A stretch of DNA of 64,000 nt, from assembly GCF_001423125.1 (NCBI RefSeq), contig NZ_LMNW01000023.1:454888-518887 (forward strand). Direction: 5' to 3'. Position numbers and translations under genes: made by a program. Position 1 is the first letter of the stretch; each line of letters opens with the position of its first letter. Shown here piece by piece: positions 9,569 to 18,792 of this stretch. Under the pieces are notes generated by a model. The model worked only from the letters and a program-made list of their open reading frames with translations, was not told the DNA's origin and did not search any database. Source of the stretch: Duganella sp. Leaf126. GTDB lineage: Bacteria; Pseudomonadota; Gammaproteobacteria; Burkholderiales; Burkholderiaceae_D.

Positions 9569-9597
9569 TACAATCGTTAAAATCACTGAATTTAACG
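9569..9597 (+). promoter_or_regulatory. Extended -10 promoter and inverted repeat upstream of the HD-GYP gene
   Basis: TGCTACAAT (9567-9574) is an extended -10 element without a good -35. It is followed by an inverted repeat CGTTAAA-N9-TTTAACG (9575-9581 and 9591-9597), which falls around the predicted transcript start and 14 bases before the start codon. It could be an operator or an mRNA hairpin; no regulator is known. Confidence 0.4.
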
Positions 9598-9610
9598 ACC
9601 ATCACGCATC

Positions 9611-10867
9611 ATGCTCAAGAAAATTTCGATCGACCAGCTGGCGCTCGGGATGCACGTCCACGCCGTCTGCGGTTCCTGGTTCGACAACCCGTTCTGGAGC
9701 AATTCCTTCAACATCGACAGCCTGATCGACCTGGCCAGGCTGCAGAGCGGCCGCGTGCGACAGGTGTGGATCGATACCAGCAAGGGTGCCGACGTGCGGC
9801 CGGCGGCGCCTGCGCCGGAAGCGGAGGCGCCGTCCGAAACGCCTGAAACGCCAGCCGCAGCGCCTGAGCCAGAGCCAGACCCCGCACCAGTCGCAGCGCC
9901 GGCGCCGCTGCCCAAGCGGGTACCGCCCACCACCGGCACGGCCGAAGAACTGGCGCGCGCCGCGCGCGTCATCGCCGAGTCGCGCCGCGCCGTGGCCGAC
10001 ATGTTTGCGGACATCCGCATGGGCCGCATGATCGACGCCGACCGCGCCGCGCCGGTGGTGGACGATATCGCCGCTTCGGTGCTGCGCAATACCGGTGCAC
10101 TCATCAGCCTGGTGCGCCTGAAACAGGCCGACGACTACACCTATCTGCATTCGGTGGCGGTATGCGCGATGATGGTGGCGCTGGCGCGCCAGCTGGGACT
10201 CGACGAAGACGACGTCCACCGCTGCGGCATGGCCGGCCTGCTGCACGACGTGGGCAAGATGGCCGTGCCGACCACGGTGCTGAACAAGCCGGGCAAGCTG
10301 ACGGACGACGAATTCGCCTGTGTCAGGCAGCATGCGCTGGCCGGCCACGCGCTGCTGCAGCGGTCGGGCGTCACCTGCCCGGTGGTGCTCGACGTCTGCC
10401 TGCACCACCACGAACGGGTCGATGGCGGCGGCTATCCGCATGGCCTCAGCGGCGACCGACTGAGCCTGCACGCGCGCATGGGCGCGATCTGCGACATCTA
10501 CGACGCCATCACCTCCAACCGTCCGTACAAGGCAGGATGGAGCCCGGCCGTGTCGTTGCGGCGCATGGCCGAATGGGCCCGCAGCGGCCACCTCGACGCC
10601 CAGGTGTTCGCCGCCTTCGTCAAGTGCATCGGCATCTATCCGCTCGGCAGCCTGGTGCGGCTGCGCTCCGAGCGCCTGGCCGTGGTCATCGACAACAGCG
10701 GTTCGCTGCTGGCACCCGTGGTGCGGGTGTTTTTCTCGATCCGCAAGGACATGCACGTCGCGCCCGAAACGGTGGACCTGATGCACAACCAGAGCGCCGA
10801 TGGCATCGCCAACTACGAGGAACCGGATACCTGGAACCTGGGCGACCTGTCGCATTTCTGGACCTAG
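9611..10867 (+). CDS. HD-GYP domain cyclic di-GMP phosphodiesterase
   Basis: A 418-residue soluble protein. The N-terminus (about 1-60, MLKKISIDQLALGMHVHAV) matches the DUF3391 domain often found before HD-GYP. A long Pro/Ala/Glu linker (about 61-105) follows, then the HD-GYP domain with GLLHDVGKMAVP (HD near residue 215) and HHHERVDGGGYPHGL (GYP near 273). These residues bind the metals that hydrolyse c-di-GMP, so the protein is probably active. It has its own promoter region 128 bp after the hybrid kinase and may act as an output of neighbouring signalling genes; that link is inferred. Confidence 0.92.
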   Translation: MLKKISIDQLALGMHVHAVCGSWFDNPFWSNSFNIDSLIDLARLQSGRVRQVWIDTSKGADVRPAAPAPEAEAPSETPETPAAAPEPEPDPAPVAAPAPLPKRVPPTTGTAEELARAARVIAESRRAVADMFADIRMGRMIDADRAAPVVDDIAASVLRNTGALISLVRLKQADDYTYLHSVAVCAMMVALARQLGLDEDDVHRCGMAGLLHDVGKMAVPTTVLNKPGKLTDDEFACVRQHALAGHALLQRSGVTCPVVLDVCLHHHERVDGGGYPHGLSGDRLSLHARMGAICDIYDAITSNRPYKAGWSPAVSLRRMAEWARSGHLDAQVFAAFVKCIGIYPLGSLVRLRSERLAVVIDNSGSLLAPVVRVFFSIRKDMHVAPETVDLMHNQSADGIANYEEPDTWNLGDLSHFWT

Positions 10868-10963
10868 CATCCTGCCCGCAGGCGATGGCTTGACTCGATG
10901 ACATGGTTTCCGGCTTAGAATGGCGCTACTGTTCGAACCACTTACAATAGCGAGACACCATCG

Positions 10964-12244
10964 ATGCCGGACACCGCACGGACCACCGCCCGCCCCCTGG
11001 TGAGCCAGGACTACAAGACCCTGGCGCTGGCCGCGCTTGGCGGCGCCCTGGAGTTCTACGACTTCATCATCTTCGTCTTTTTCGCCACCACCATCGGCGC
11101 CCTGTTCTTCCCGCCCGATATGCCCGACTGGCTGCGCCTGTTCCAGACCTTCGGCATCTTCGCTGCCGGCTACGTGGTGCGCCCGCTGGGCGGCATGGTG
11201 ATGGCCCATTTCGGCGACCTGCTCGGCCGCAAGAAGATGTTCAACCTGTCGATCCTGCTGATGGCCGTGCCCACGCTGCTGATCGGCCTGCTTCCCACGT
11301 ATGCCGCCATCGGCCTGGCCGCACCGCTGCTGTTGCTGCTGCTGCGCGTGGCGCAGGGGGCGGCGGTGGGCGGCGAGGTGCCGGGCGCCTGGGTGTTCGT
11401 CGCCGAGCATGTGCCGGCGCGCCATATCGGCTATGCCTGCGGCACGCTCACCGCCGGCCTGACCATGGGCATCCTGCTCGGCTCGCTGATGGCCACCGCC
11501 GTCAACAGCGTGTTCACCCCGCAGCAGGTGCTGGCCTATGGCTGGCGCCTGCCGTTCCTGCTGGGCGGGCTATTCGGCCTGGGCGCCATGTACCTGCGCC
11601 GCTGGCTGCACGAAACCCCGGTCTTCACCGAACTCCAGCAGCGCAAGGCGCTGGCCGCCGAGGTGCCGCTCAAGACCGTGCTGCGCGAACATCGCGGGGC
11701 GGTCGCCGTGTCGATGCTGCTGACCTGGATGCTCTCGGCCGCCATCGTCGTGGTGATCCTGATGACGCCGACACTGCTGCAGAAAGGCTATGGTGTCGAC
11801 GCCCGTACCGCGCTCATGGCCAATACCGCCGCCACCCTGTGCCTGGCCGTGGGCTGCGTGGCAGCCGGCGCGCTGGCAGACCGCCTGGGCGCGCAGCGCG
11901 TGCTGGTCGCGGGCGCCGTCCTGCTGGCCGTGTGCACCTATGCGTTCTACACCACGCTGCGGGTGCGGCCGGACCTGCTGCTGCCGTTGTATGCGCTGCT
12001 GGGCCTTGCGGTGGGCGTGGTCGGCGTGGTGCCGGCCGTGATGGTGCGCGCGTTCCCGGCGCCGGTGCGTTTTTCCGGGCTGTCGTTCTCGTACAACCTC
12101 GCTTACGCCGTGTTCGGCGGCCTGACCCCGGTGATGGTCACGCTGCTGCTCAAGACGGCGCCGCTGGCGCCGGCCTGGTATGTGATGGCGCTGTGCGCGG
12201 TGGGCGTTGCCACCGCGCTGTTCGTCAGGGACGGGCAGCGATAG
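10964..12244 (+). CDS. MFS transporter, metabolite:H+ symporter (MHS) family
   Basis: A 426-residue polytopic membrane protein with about 12 predicted helices. The opening ALGGALEFYDFIIFVFFA and the loop motif GDLLGRKKMF between helices 2 and 3 are typical of the MHS branch (ProP, KgtP, ShiA relatives), which take up organic acids or osmolytes with protons. The substrate cannot be read from sequence. The gene stands alone and its 3' end overlaps the convergent outer-membrane channel gene by 20 bp, so the two stop regions interlock. A TACAAT at 10943-10948 could be its -10 element. Confidence 0.9.
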   Translation: MPDTARTTARPLVSQDYKTLALAALGGALEFYDFIIFVFFATTIGALFFPPDMPDWLRLFQTFGIFAAGYVVRPLGGMVMAHFGDLLGRKKMFNLSILLMAVPTLLIGLLPTYAAIGLAAPLLLLLLRVAQGAAVGGEVPGAWVFVAEHVPARHIGYACGTLTAGLTMGILLGSLMATAVNSVFTPQQVLAYGWRLPFLLGGLFGLGAMYLRRWLHETPVFTELQQRKALAAEVPLKTVLREHRGAVAVSMLLTWMLSAAIVVVILMTPTLLQKGYGVDARTALMANTAATLCLAVGCVAAGALADRLGAQRVLVAGAVLLAVCTYAFYTTLRVRPDLLLPLYALLGLAVGVVGVVPAVMVRAFPAPVRFSGLSFSYNLAYAVFGGLTPVMVTLLLKTAPLAPAWYVMALCAVGVATALFVRDGQR

Positions 12245-13700
12245 TCGCGTCGCCGGCATCGGTCCAGCCGCCGCCGAGCGCCTGGTACAGCCCGACCGTA
12301 TCGGTGTAGCGCGCGGCGCGCGCCGCGATCAGCGCCACGCTGGCCTGCTGCCACGACTGCTGCGCCAGCAGCACGGCCGGAAACGCCAGCGCCCCCAGCT
12401 GCCACTGGCGCTCGGTGATGGTGAGGCTGCGGCGTGCTGCCTGCTCGGCCGCTTCCGCGCTGTGCAGCGCGCGGGCGTCGGCATCGACCGCATGCAGCGC
12501 ATCGGCCACGTTCTGGAACGCCGTCAGCACCGTGCTGCGGTACTGGAACGAGGCCTCGGTGTAGGCCGCTTCGGCCGCGCGCTGCTGGTGCAGCAGGGCG
12601 CCGCCCTTGAACAGCGGCTGCACCAGGTCGGCGCCGATGCTCCACAGACCGGTGCCGGACTTGAACAGGGTACCGGCGCTGAGCGCCGTACTGCCCAAGG
12701 TGGCGGTCAGCGCGATATTGGGCAGGCGGGCGGCCATGGCCACGCCGATGTCGGCGCTGGCCGCATGCAGCTGCGCTTCGGCGGCGCGGATGTCGGGACG
12801 GTGCTCCACCAGCCGCGCCGGCACGCTGACCGGCAAGGTGTCGGCCAGGACCAGGGTGTTGAAGTCCACTGCCCCGGCGCCGGTGCCATCGGCAGGCATG
12901 CGTCCGCCCAGCACGGCCAGCAGATTGCGCTGCTGGGCCAGCTGTTTTTCCAGCGGCGGCACCGCCGCTTCGGCCTGCGCCAGTGCCGTTTCCTGCGCCG
13001 CCACGTCGGCCGTGCCTACCTGACCGGCCCGCAGCATGGCGCGCGTGGCATCGAGCTGGCGGCGCGCCAGGTCGGCCAGTTCGCGGGTGACGTCGAGCTG
13101 CGCGCGCAAGGCCGCTTCGTTGATGGCGGCCAGCGTCACGTTGGCCGCCAGCGTCAGGCGCGCAGCGTCGGCCTGGTAGCGCGCCACATCGACCTGGGCG
13201 CCGGCCGCCTCCACCTGCCGCCGCACACCGCCGAACACGTCGGGCGTGTAGCCGACATTGAGCTGCGCCGTGTGCAGCGAGAACAGGTTGACGTTCGACG
13301 CCGTGGGGCTCGACAGCGTGGCAGCCACGCGCTGGCGCGTGGGCGTGACATGCAGCGTGGCGTCCGGCCACCACAAGCCCTGCTGGGCGGCGGCGTTTTC
13401 GCGGGCCGCCAGCAGCGCCGCCTGTGCTGCCTGCAGGTCGGGATTGGCGGCCAGCGCGGCATCCACCAGCGCGGTCAGCGGCTGCGAGCCGAAGCCGGTC
13501 CACCAGCGCACCGGCACGTCCTGCCCGGCCGCCAGCTTTTGCGTGTCGCGCGGCTTGGCCGCTTCGCCGTCGAGCACCTGGGCGGTGTAGCGCTGCGCCG
13601 CGGGTGCGGCAGGCGCGACGAAGTCGGGACCGGCGGCGCAGCCGGCGATCAGGACGGTCAGCGCGATGGCGACCAGTTGGGCGGCGATGACTTTTTTCAT
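12225..13700 (-). CDS. RND efflux outer-membrane lipoprotein (NodT/TolC family), system 1
   Basis: A 491-residue outer-membrane channel of the tripartite pump encoded just upstream. It has a lipoprotein signal ending in LIAGCAAGPDF (lipid-anchored Cys about residue 21) and two outer-membrane efflux domains with long helical stretches, including the typical VEHRPDIRAAEAQL segment. ATG at 13700 overlaps the pump gene stop by 4 bp, so it is the third gene of the operon adaptor, pump, channel. Its 3' end overlaps the convergent transporter gene. Confidence 0.92.
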   Translation of the reverse strand: MKKVIAAQLVAIALTVLIAGCAAGPDFVAPAAPAAQRYTAQVLDGEAAKPRDTQKLAAGQDVPVRWWTGFGSQPLTALVDAALAANPDLQAAQAALLAARENAAAQQGLWWPDATLHVTPTRQRVAATLSSPTASNVNLFSLHTAQLNVGYTPDVFGGVRRQVEAAGAQVDVARYQADAARLTLAANVTLAAINEAALRAQLDVTRELADLARRQLDATRAMLRAGQVGTADVAAQETALAQAEAAVPPLEKQLAQQRNLLAVLGGRMPADGTGAGAVDFNTLVLADTLPVSVPARLVEHRPDIRAAEAQLHAASADIGVAMAARLPNIALTATLGSTALSAGTLFKSGTGLWSIGADLVQPLFKGGALLHQQRAAEAAYTEASFQYRSTVLTAFQNVADALHAVDADARALHSAEAAEQAARRSLTITERQWQLGALAFPAVLLAQQSWQQASVALIAARAARYTDTVGLYQALGGGWTDAGDATIAARP

Positions 13701-16700
13701 GCGGATACTCCTGCGGGTGCCTGCACCGCTGCTCGCGCGGCCAGGCGGTGTTCGATCATGTAATACAGTGCCGGCAGCAGCACCAGCGTGAGCGCGGTGG
13801 CCGTGACCAGTCCGCCCACCACCACGGTGGCCAGCGGACGCTGGACATCGCTGCCCAGGCCATGCGCGAGGGCAGCCGGCACCAGCCCCAGCGCCGCCAC
13901 GGTCGCCGTGGTCAGCACCGGGCGCACCCGTTCGCTGGCGCCCCTGATGACGGCGCCGCGCAAATCGTCCGGCAGCAGCGCGCGCCAGCGATTGAGGTTG
14001 GACAGCATCACCACCGCGTTCAGCACGGCCACCCCGAACAGCGCGATGAAGCCGACTGCCGACGAGACGTTGAGCGTCATGCCGCGCAGCTGCAGCGCCA
14101 CCAGGCCGCCCAGCAGCGACAGCGGCACCACCATCAGGATCAGCGCCGGCTGGCGCAGGTTGCCGAAAGCCGAGAACAGCATCACGAACATCAGCGCCAG
14201 CACCGCCGGCACGATCACCGCCAGGCGCGCCTGGGCGCGCTGCTGGTTCTCGAACTGGCCGCCCCAGGTGATCTGGTAGCGCGCATGGTCGTACGGGATC
14301 CCGCGCGCGATGCGGCCCTGCGCTTCAGCCAGGAACGACGACAGGTCGCGTCCGCGCAGGTTGGTGCGCACCGTCAGGTGGCGCCGGTTCATCTCGCGGG
14401 TGATGGTGGTCTCGCCCTGCGCCATGCCGATATGGGCCACCTGCGACAGCGCCACGTGGGCGCCGTTGGCGGCGGTGAGCACCAGGTTGCCGATCGCCTG
14501 CGGGTCGCTGCGGGCGGCGCCGGCAAAGCGCGCCGCGACATCGTAGCTGCGGTCGCCCACGTACACCTGGGCCACCGGGCTGCCGCCGATACCGGTCTGT
14601 ATCAGCGCCATCACGTCGGCCACGTTGATGCCGAGGCGTGCGGCAGCGGCGCGGTCGACGTCGATGCGCACCTGCGGCAGCGGCGGCTCCTGGTCGATGA
14701 TCACGTCCTGGGCGCCCGGCACGGTGCGCAGCAGGTGTTCGACCGCGCCGGCGAGCTTGCGGGTCTGCTGGAAATCGTCGCCGTACACTTTCACCACCAG
14801 GTCGCTGTGGGCGCCGGCCAGCTTGTCGAGCACACCGTCGATCATCGGCTGCGAGAAGCCGACATCGGTGCCGGGCAAGGCGCGGTAGCGCGCGGCCAGC
14901 CGGTCCACCAGGTCCTGCTTGGCCATGCCGGATGGCCACTGGTCGTAGGGCTTGAGCGTGACCGCGCACTCGATGTGCGACGGCGTGAACGGATCGGTGC
15001 CCTCGTCGTTGCGTCCCAGCTGGGTGACGATGTGCGCCACCTGTGGCTCCTTCAGGGTGGCTTCGCGCAGCGCATCGGCCATGCGGGTCGCCTTGTCGAG
15101 CGAAATCCCCGGCGGCAGCGTGACCTGCAGCCAGATCGAGCCTTCGTCCAGCGCCGGCAGGAAATCGCGGCCGATGGCGCCGCCCAGCACGACCACCGCC
15201 ACCAGCGTGGCGCCCGCCAGCGCCAGCACCAGCGTGGTCTTGCCGACCAGCCGTTGCAGCAGCGCGTCGTAGCGCGGCATCAGCCATCCCAGCAGCGGGT
15301 TATGGAAAATCTTGCGCGGCTTGCGGAAAGCCCAGTGGGCCAGGCCCGGAATCACCATCATCGTCATCAGCAAGGCGCCCAGCAGCGCGAAGCCGACTGC
15401 GAACGCCATCGGCGAGAACAGCTTGTATTCGATGCGCTGGAAGGCGAACAGCGGCAGGTAGGCGACCATGATCACCAGCATGCCGAACAAGGTCGGCTTC
15501 ATCACCTGGCTGGTCGCAGCCATCGCGTCGCCCTCTGCCAGCAAGCCTTCGGGCTGCTCTTCGCGGCGGCGCAGGATCGCTTCCAGCACGAAGATGGCGC
15601 CGTCGACGATGATGCCGAAGTCGATCGCGCCCAGCGACAGCAGGTTGGCCGGCACCTTGAAGTGGTGCATCAGGATAAAGGCCGTCATCAGCGACACCGG
15701 GATCGCCGCCGCGGCGATCAGCGCGGCACGCACGCTGCCCAGGAACAGCACCAGCACCAGCGTGACCAGCACCACGCCTTCGACCAGCGTCTTGCCCACC
15801 GTGTGCACGGTCGCTTCCACCAGCGAGCTGCGGTCCATGTACGCCACCACCTTGACGTCCTTGGGCAGCAGGTGCTGGTTCAGGTCGGCCACGGCGTCAT
15901 GCACGCCGGCGATCACGCGCGACGGGTTCTCGTTTTTCAGCAGCAGCACGATGCCGGACACGGTATCGGCCACGTGGTCCTTGCCCAGGATGCCGTGACG
16001 CTCCTGCTGGCCCAGCGTGACCTTGCCCAGATCCCTGACCAGCACCGGCACGCCCTCCTTTTGGGCGACCACGATATTGCCCAGGTCATCGAGGCCACGG
16101 ATCAGGCCCACCCCGCGCACGACCATGCCCTGCTCGCCGCGCGTGAGGATGCTGCCGCCGGCGTTGGCGTTGTTGGCCGAGATGGCCTGCGTGATCTGCG
16201 CCAGCGATACGCTGTACTTGGTCAGCTGGCCCGGGTCGAACTCGATCAGGAACTGGGTGGTGACGCCGCCGAAGTTGGTCACATCGACCACGCCGGACGC
16301 CTGTTTCAGGCGCGGCACCACGGTCCAGCGCTGCAATTCGGACAGCTCGCGCAGGCTGCGCGACGGCGACTCCAGCGTGTAGCGGTAGATCTCGCCGATC
16401 GGCGACGTCAGCGGATCGAGCGACGGCTGGGCGCCATAGGGCAGCGTGACGCCGGCGATGCGTTCCTGCAGGCGTTGGCGCGACCAGTAGTCTTCGGCGC
16501 CGTCGTCGAACACCACCGTGATCAGCGACAGGCCAAAGGTGGACTTCGAGCGCATCACGTGCATGCCCGGCGTGCCCATGATTTCGCGCTCGAGCGGAAT
16601 CGTGATCTGCTGCTCGACTTCCTCGGCCGCCAGGCCATTGACCTGGGTCACCACCTGTGAGGTGGTGTCGGCGATGTCGGGATAGGCTTCCAGCGGCAGC

Positions 16701-16798
16701 TCGGTCCAGCAATAGGCGCCGTACAGGGTGGCCAGCAGGAAGATCAGCGCGACCATGCCGCGCTTGTTGAAGCACAGTTGGACGAGACGATCAATCAT
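13697..16798 (-). CDS. Heavy-metal-type RND efflux pump (CzcA/CusA family), system 1
   Basis: A 1033-residue inner-membrane proton-driven pump. The helix-4 motif DFGIIVDGAIFVLEAI keeps the two Asp and the Glu that carry protons in CzcA-type (HME) pumps, which argues against a multidrug HAE pump. The N-terminus MIDRLVQLCFNKRG and the LPLEAYPDIADTTSQVVT segment are also typical. The start is ATG at 16798, overlapping the adaptor stop by 8 bp. The exact metal cannot be told; Zn/Co/Cd or Cu/Ag are the usual cargos. Expression is probably driven by the divergent two-component system. Confidence 0.93.
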   Translation of the reverse strand: MIDRLVQLCFNKRGMVALIFLLATLYGAYCWTELPLEAYPDIADTTSQVVTQVNGLAAEEVEQQITIPLEREIMGTPGMHVMRSKSTFGLSLITVVFDDGAEDYWSRQRLQERIAGVTLPYGAQPSLDPLTSPIGEIYRYTLESPSRSLRELSELQRWTVVPRLKQASGVVDVTNFGGVTTQFLIEFDPGQLTKYSVSLAQITQAISANNANAGGSILTRGEQGMVVRGVGLIRGLDDLGNIVVAQKEGVPVLVRDLGKVTLGQQERHGILGKDHVADTVSGIVLLLKNENPSRVIAGVHDAVADLNQHLLPKDVKVVAYMDRSSLVEATVHTVGKTLVEGVVLVTLVLVLFLGSVRAALIAAAAIPVSLMTAFILMHHFKVPANLLSLGAIDFGIIVDGAIFVLEAILRRREEQPEGLLAEGDAMAATSQVMKPTLFGMLVIMVAYLPLFAFQRIEYKLFSPMAFAVGFALLGALLMTMMVIPGLAHWAFRKPRKIFHNPLLGWLMPRYDALLQRLVGKTTLVLALAGATLVAVVVLGGAIGRDFLPALDEGSIWLQVTLPPGISLDKATRMADALREATLKEPQVAHIVTQLGRNDEGTDPFTPSHIECAVTLKPYDQWPSGMAKQDLVDRLAARYRALPGTDVGFSQPMIDGVLDKLAGAHSDLVVKVYGDDFQQTRKLAGAVEHLLRTVPGAQDVIIDQEPPLPQVRIDVDRAAAARLGINVADVMALIQTGIGGSPVAQVYVGDRSYDVAARFAGAARSDPQAIGNLVLTAANGAHVALSQVAHIGMAQGETTITREMNRRHLTVRTNLRGRDLSSFLAEAQGRIARGIPYDHARYQITWGGQFENQQRAQARLAVIVPAVLALMFVMLFSAFGNLRQPALILMVVPLSLLGGLVALQLRGMTLNVSSAVGFIALFGVAVLNAVVMLSNLNRWRALLPDDLRGAVIRGASERVRPVLTTATVAALGLVPAALAHGLGSDVQRPLATVVVGGLVTATALTLVLLPALYYMIEHRLAARAAVQAPAGVSA

Positions 16799-17990
16799 TG
16801 AGCAGCACTCCATCCTTGACCACGATGCGCGCGCCGGCGGCAAGGCCGGACAGCACTTCGACGTTGTCGCCCACCTGCGCGCCCAGCGTCACCTCGCGCG
16901 CGGCAAAGTGCCACGGCGAGGTCTCGACAAACACGCGGCTGGCAAAGCCGCCCTGCACCACCGCGGTCAGCGGCACCAGGATGGCCGGGCGCGGGCGCGC
17001 CAGCAGGGTGGCGCTGGCGAACATGCCGGGCTTGAGGCGGCCGTCGCGGTTATCGAACGGCACCCGCAGCTTGACGGTGCGGGTATCGGGATCGAGCATC
17101 TCGCCCACGTAGCGCACCGTGCCCTGCAGCGGCTGCGGGTACGCGTCGAAGCGGATGCTGGCGGACTGGCCGGCATAGACCTGCGCCAGGTCCTTTTCCT
17201 GGGCGTTGATGGCAACAAAGACCTGCGACAGATCGGCGACCGTCATCAGCGACGCGGTGGGGTCGTTCCAGTACATGCCGCGCGCGGCCGACAGCTCGAC
17301 CACGCGGCCGGCAAACGGCGCGCGTACGGCCAGCGTGCCGTTTTTCACATCGAGCGCGCTGGCGCCGCTGGCGTTGCCGGCGCCGCTCTGGCGCAGCCGG
17401 GCGGTGGCGCGCGCCGACTCGCTCGCAGCCTGGGCAAAGTCGTTTTGCGCCTGCTCCAGGTCGCGGCGCGCAGTCAGCTGTTCATGGTCGAGCGACTGCT
17501 GGCGCGCCAGGTTGCCCGCCGCCAGCGTGAGCGCTGCCTGCGCCCGCGCCGCATCGGCGCCTGCCTGGGCAAAATCGGGGGCGTCGATCACGAACAGGAT
17601 GTCGCCAGCCTTGACCGCATCGCCGAGCTGCTTGTTGAGGCGGACGACGCGCCCGGCCATCGGCGTGGTGATCCTGACCAGGCGCGCGGGATCGGCTTCC
17701 ACGGCAGCGGGCAGCACGAACGGCGCCGCCAGGCTGTGCGACGCCACCGGCGCCACCGCCAGCGAACGGCGCAGCGGCGAGCCGGCCGGCACCGTGATGC
17801 CGTCGGCGTCGTGCACCAGCGCGGGGGCCGGCCCGGCGTCCGGTCCCGCCGCGGCAACAGCCTGCGACAGGTACAGGTGGCGCGTGCCCCAGCCGGTCAG
17901 CGCCACGCCGATCAGGATGGCCAGCATCAGCGGACCCGGGACGAAGCGGGACCAGCGGCGGTCCGGCGAAGTGTAGTGGTTTTTTTTCAT
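16791..17990 (-). CDS. RND periplasmic adaptor (membrane fusion protein), system 1
   Basis: A 399-residue adaptor linking the pump to the outer-membrane channel. It has one N-terminal membrane anchor (PGPLMLAILIGVALTGWG, about residues 17-34), a barrel-sandwich region split by a helical hairpin (ITTPMAGRVVRLNKQLGDAV at the first half, APFAGRVVELSAARG at the second) and beta-barrel and membrane-proximal domains. The start ATG at 17990 was preferred over upstream in-frame codons because the encoded MKKNHYTS leads directly into the anchor. It is the first gene of the operon, divergent from the response regulator across about 120 bp. Confidence 0.9.
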   Translation of the reverse strand: MKKNHYTSPDRRWSRFVPGPLMLAILIGVALTGWGTRHLYLSQAVAAAGPDAGPAPALVHDADGITVPAGSPLRRSLAVAPVASHSLAAPFVLPAAVEADPARLVRITTPMAGRVVRLNKQLGDAVKAGDILFVIDAPDFAQAGADAARAQAALTLAAGNLARQQSLDHEQLTARRDLEQAQNDFAQAASESARATARLRQSGAGNASGASALDVKNGTLAVRAPFAGRVVELSAARGMYWNDPTASLMTVADLSQVFVAINAQEKDLAQVYAGQSASIRFDAYPQPLQGTVRYVGEMLDPDTRTVKLRVPFDNRDGRLKPGMFASATLLARPRPAILVPLTAVVQGGFASRVFVETSPWHFAAREVTLGAQVGDNVEVLSGLAAGARIVVKDGVLLND

Positions 17991-18044
17991 GACGACTCTC
18001 CTGAAGCAACGGCCGTCATGGTACGAATTTATGCTGCACTGCAT

Positions 18045-18062
18045 CCTGAATTCTTCTTCAGG
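18045..18062. promoter_or_regulatory. Inverted repeat CCTGAA-N6-TTCAGG between efflux operon 1 and its response regulator
   Basis: Perfect 6-bp arms separated by six bases, in the short divergent region. For the response regulator, a TATACT -10 lies at 18084-18089, which puts the repeat centre about 42 bp before the likely start point, a usual activator position. It is a good candidate box for the adjacent OmpR-type regulator; binding is inferred. Confidence 0.5.
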
Positions 18063-18111
18063 AAGCGACGCGCGGCGCGCTGCTATACTCGGGCTCTCGG
18101 CGAGGACACCC

Positions 18112-18792
18112 ATGCACATCCTGTTGGTAGAAGACGATCACAAAGCGGCGCGCCTGCTGGCGCGCGGCCTGGAGGAAGAAGGCTTCAGGGTACGCGTCGC
18201 CCACGACGCGCAGGAAGCGGCTGCGCCGGCCGGCTTCGACCTGGCCATCCTCGACTGGATGATGCCGGGCAAAGACGGCGTGACCCTGTGCGCGGAGTGG
18301 CGCCAGGCCGGTCACGACCTGCCGGTGCTGATGCTGACCGCGCGCGATGCCGTGGCCGACCGCATCACCGGCCTCAATACCGGCGCCGACGACTATCTGA
18401 CCAAACCGTTCGTGTTCGACGAACTGCTGGCGCGTGTGCGCGCCCTGCTGCGCCGTTTCGACCGCGCCCAGCCGGCCGTGCTGCGGGTGGCTGACCTGAC
18501 GCTCGACGCCCGCACCCGCACCGCCATCCGCGCCGGCACCGACTTCGCCCTGACCACCAAGGAATATGCGCTGCTCGAACTGCTGATGCGCCATGCGGGC
18601 ACGGTGGTCACCCGCCTGCAGCTGGCGGAACAGGTGTGGCATGCGGACCTGATTGCGATCGACAACCTGATCGACGTCCATATCAAGAACCTGCGCCGCA
18701 AGGTCGATACGCCGGGCGCCGCGCCGCTGATCGAGACCGTGCGCGGACGCGGCTTCCGGCTGGTGCCGCCGGGGGATGCGGGCGATGCTTAG
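18112..18792 (+). CDS. OmpR-family response regulator of metal efflux system 1
   Basis: A 226-residue regulator. The receiver (about 1-118) has the acidic pair in VEDDH, the acceptor Asp in LAILDWMMPGKDG and the Lys in LTKPFVFDELL. The C-terminal winged helix (about 128-222) contains LTTKEYALLELLMRHAGTVV and ends with the wing VRGRGFRLV. It is divergent from the adaptor-pump-channel operon and overlaps the sensor kinase gene by 8 bp, as in CusRS/CzcRS systems, so it most likely activates the pump in response to metal. Confidence 0.92.
   Translation: MHILLVEDDHKAARLLARGLEEEGFRVRVAHDAQEAAAPAGFDLAILDWMMPGKDGVTLCAEWRQAGHDLPVLMLTARDAVADRITGLNTGADDYLTKPFVFDELLARVRALLRRFDRAQPAVLRVADLTLDARTRTAIRAGTDFALTTKEYALLELLMRHAGTVVTRLQLAEQVWHADLIAIDNLIDVHIKNLRRKVDTPGAAPLIETVRGRGFRLVPPGDAGDA

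Noticed and set aside
13748..16660. 970-codon open frame antisense to the system 1 pump
   Set aside because: Mirror of the pump gene's codon bias; no domain or start signal, and the pump itself is unmistakable.
12225..16798. Multidrug (HAE1) assignment for the system 1 pump
   Set aside because: The helix-4 DFGIIVDGA...E motif and the paired CusRS-like regulators point to a heavy-metal pump.
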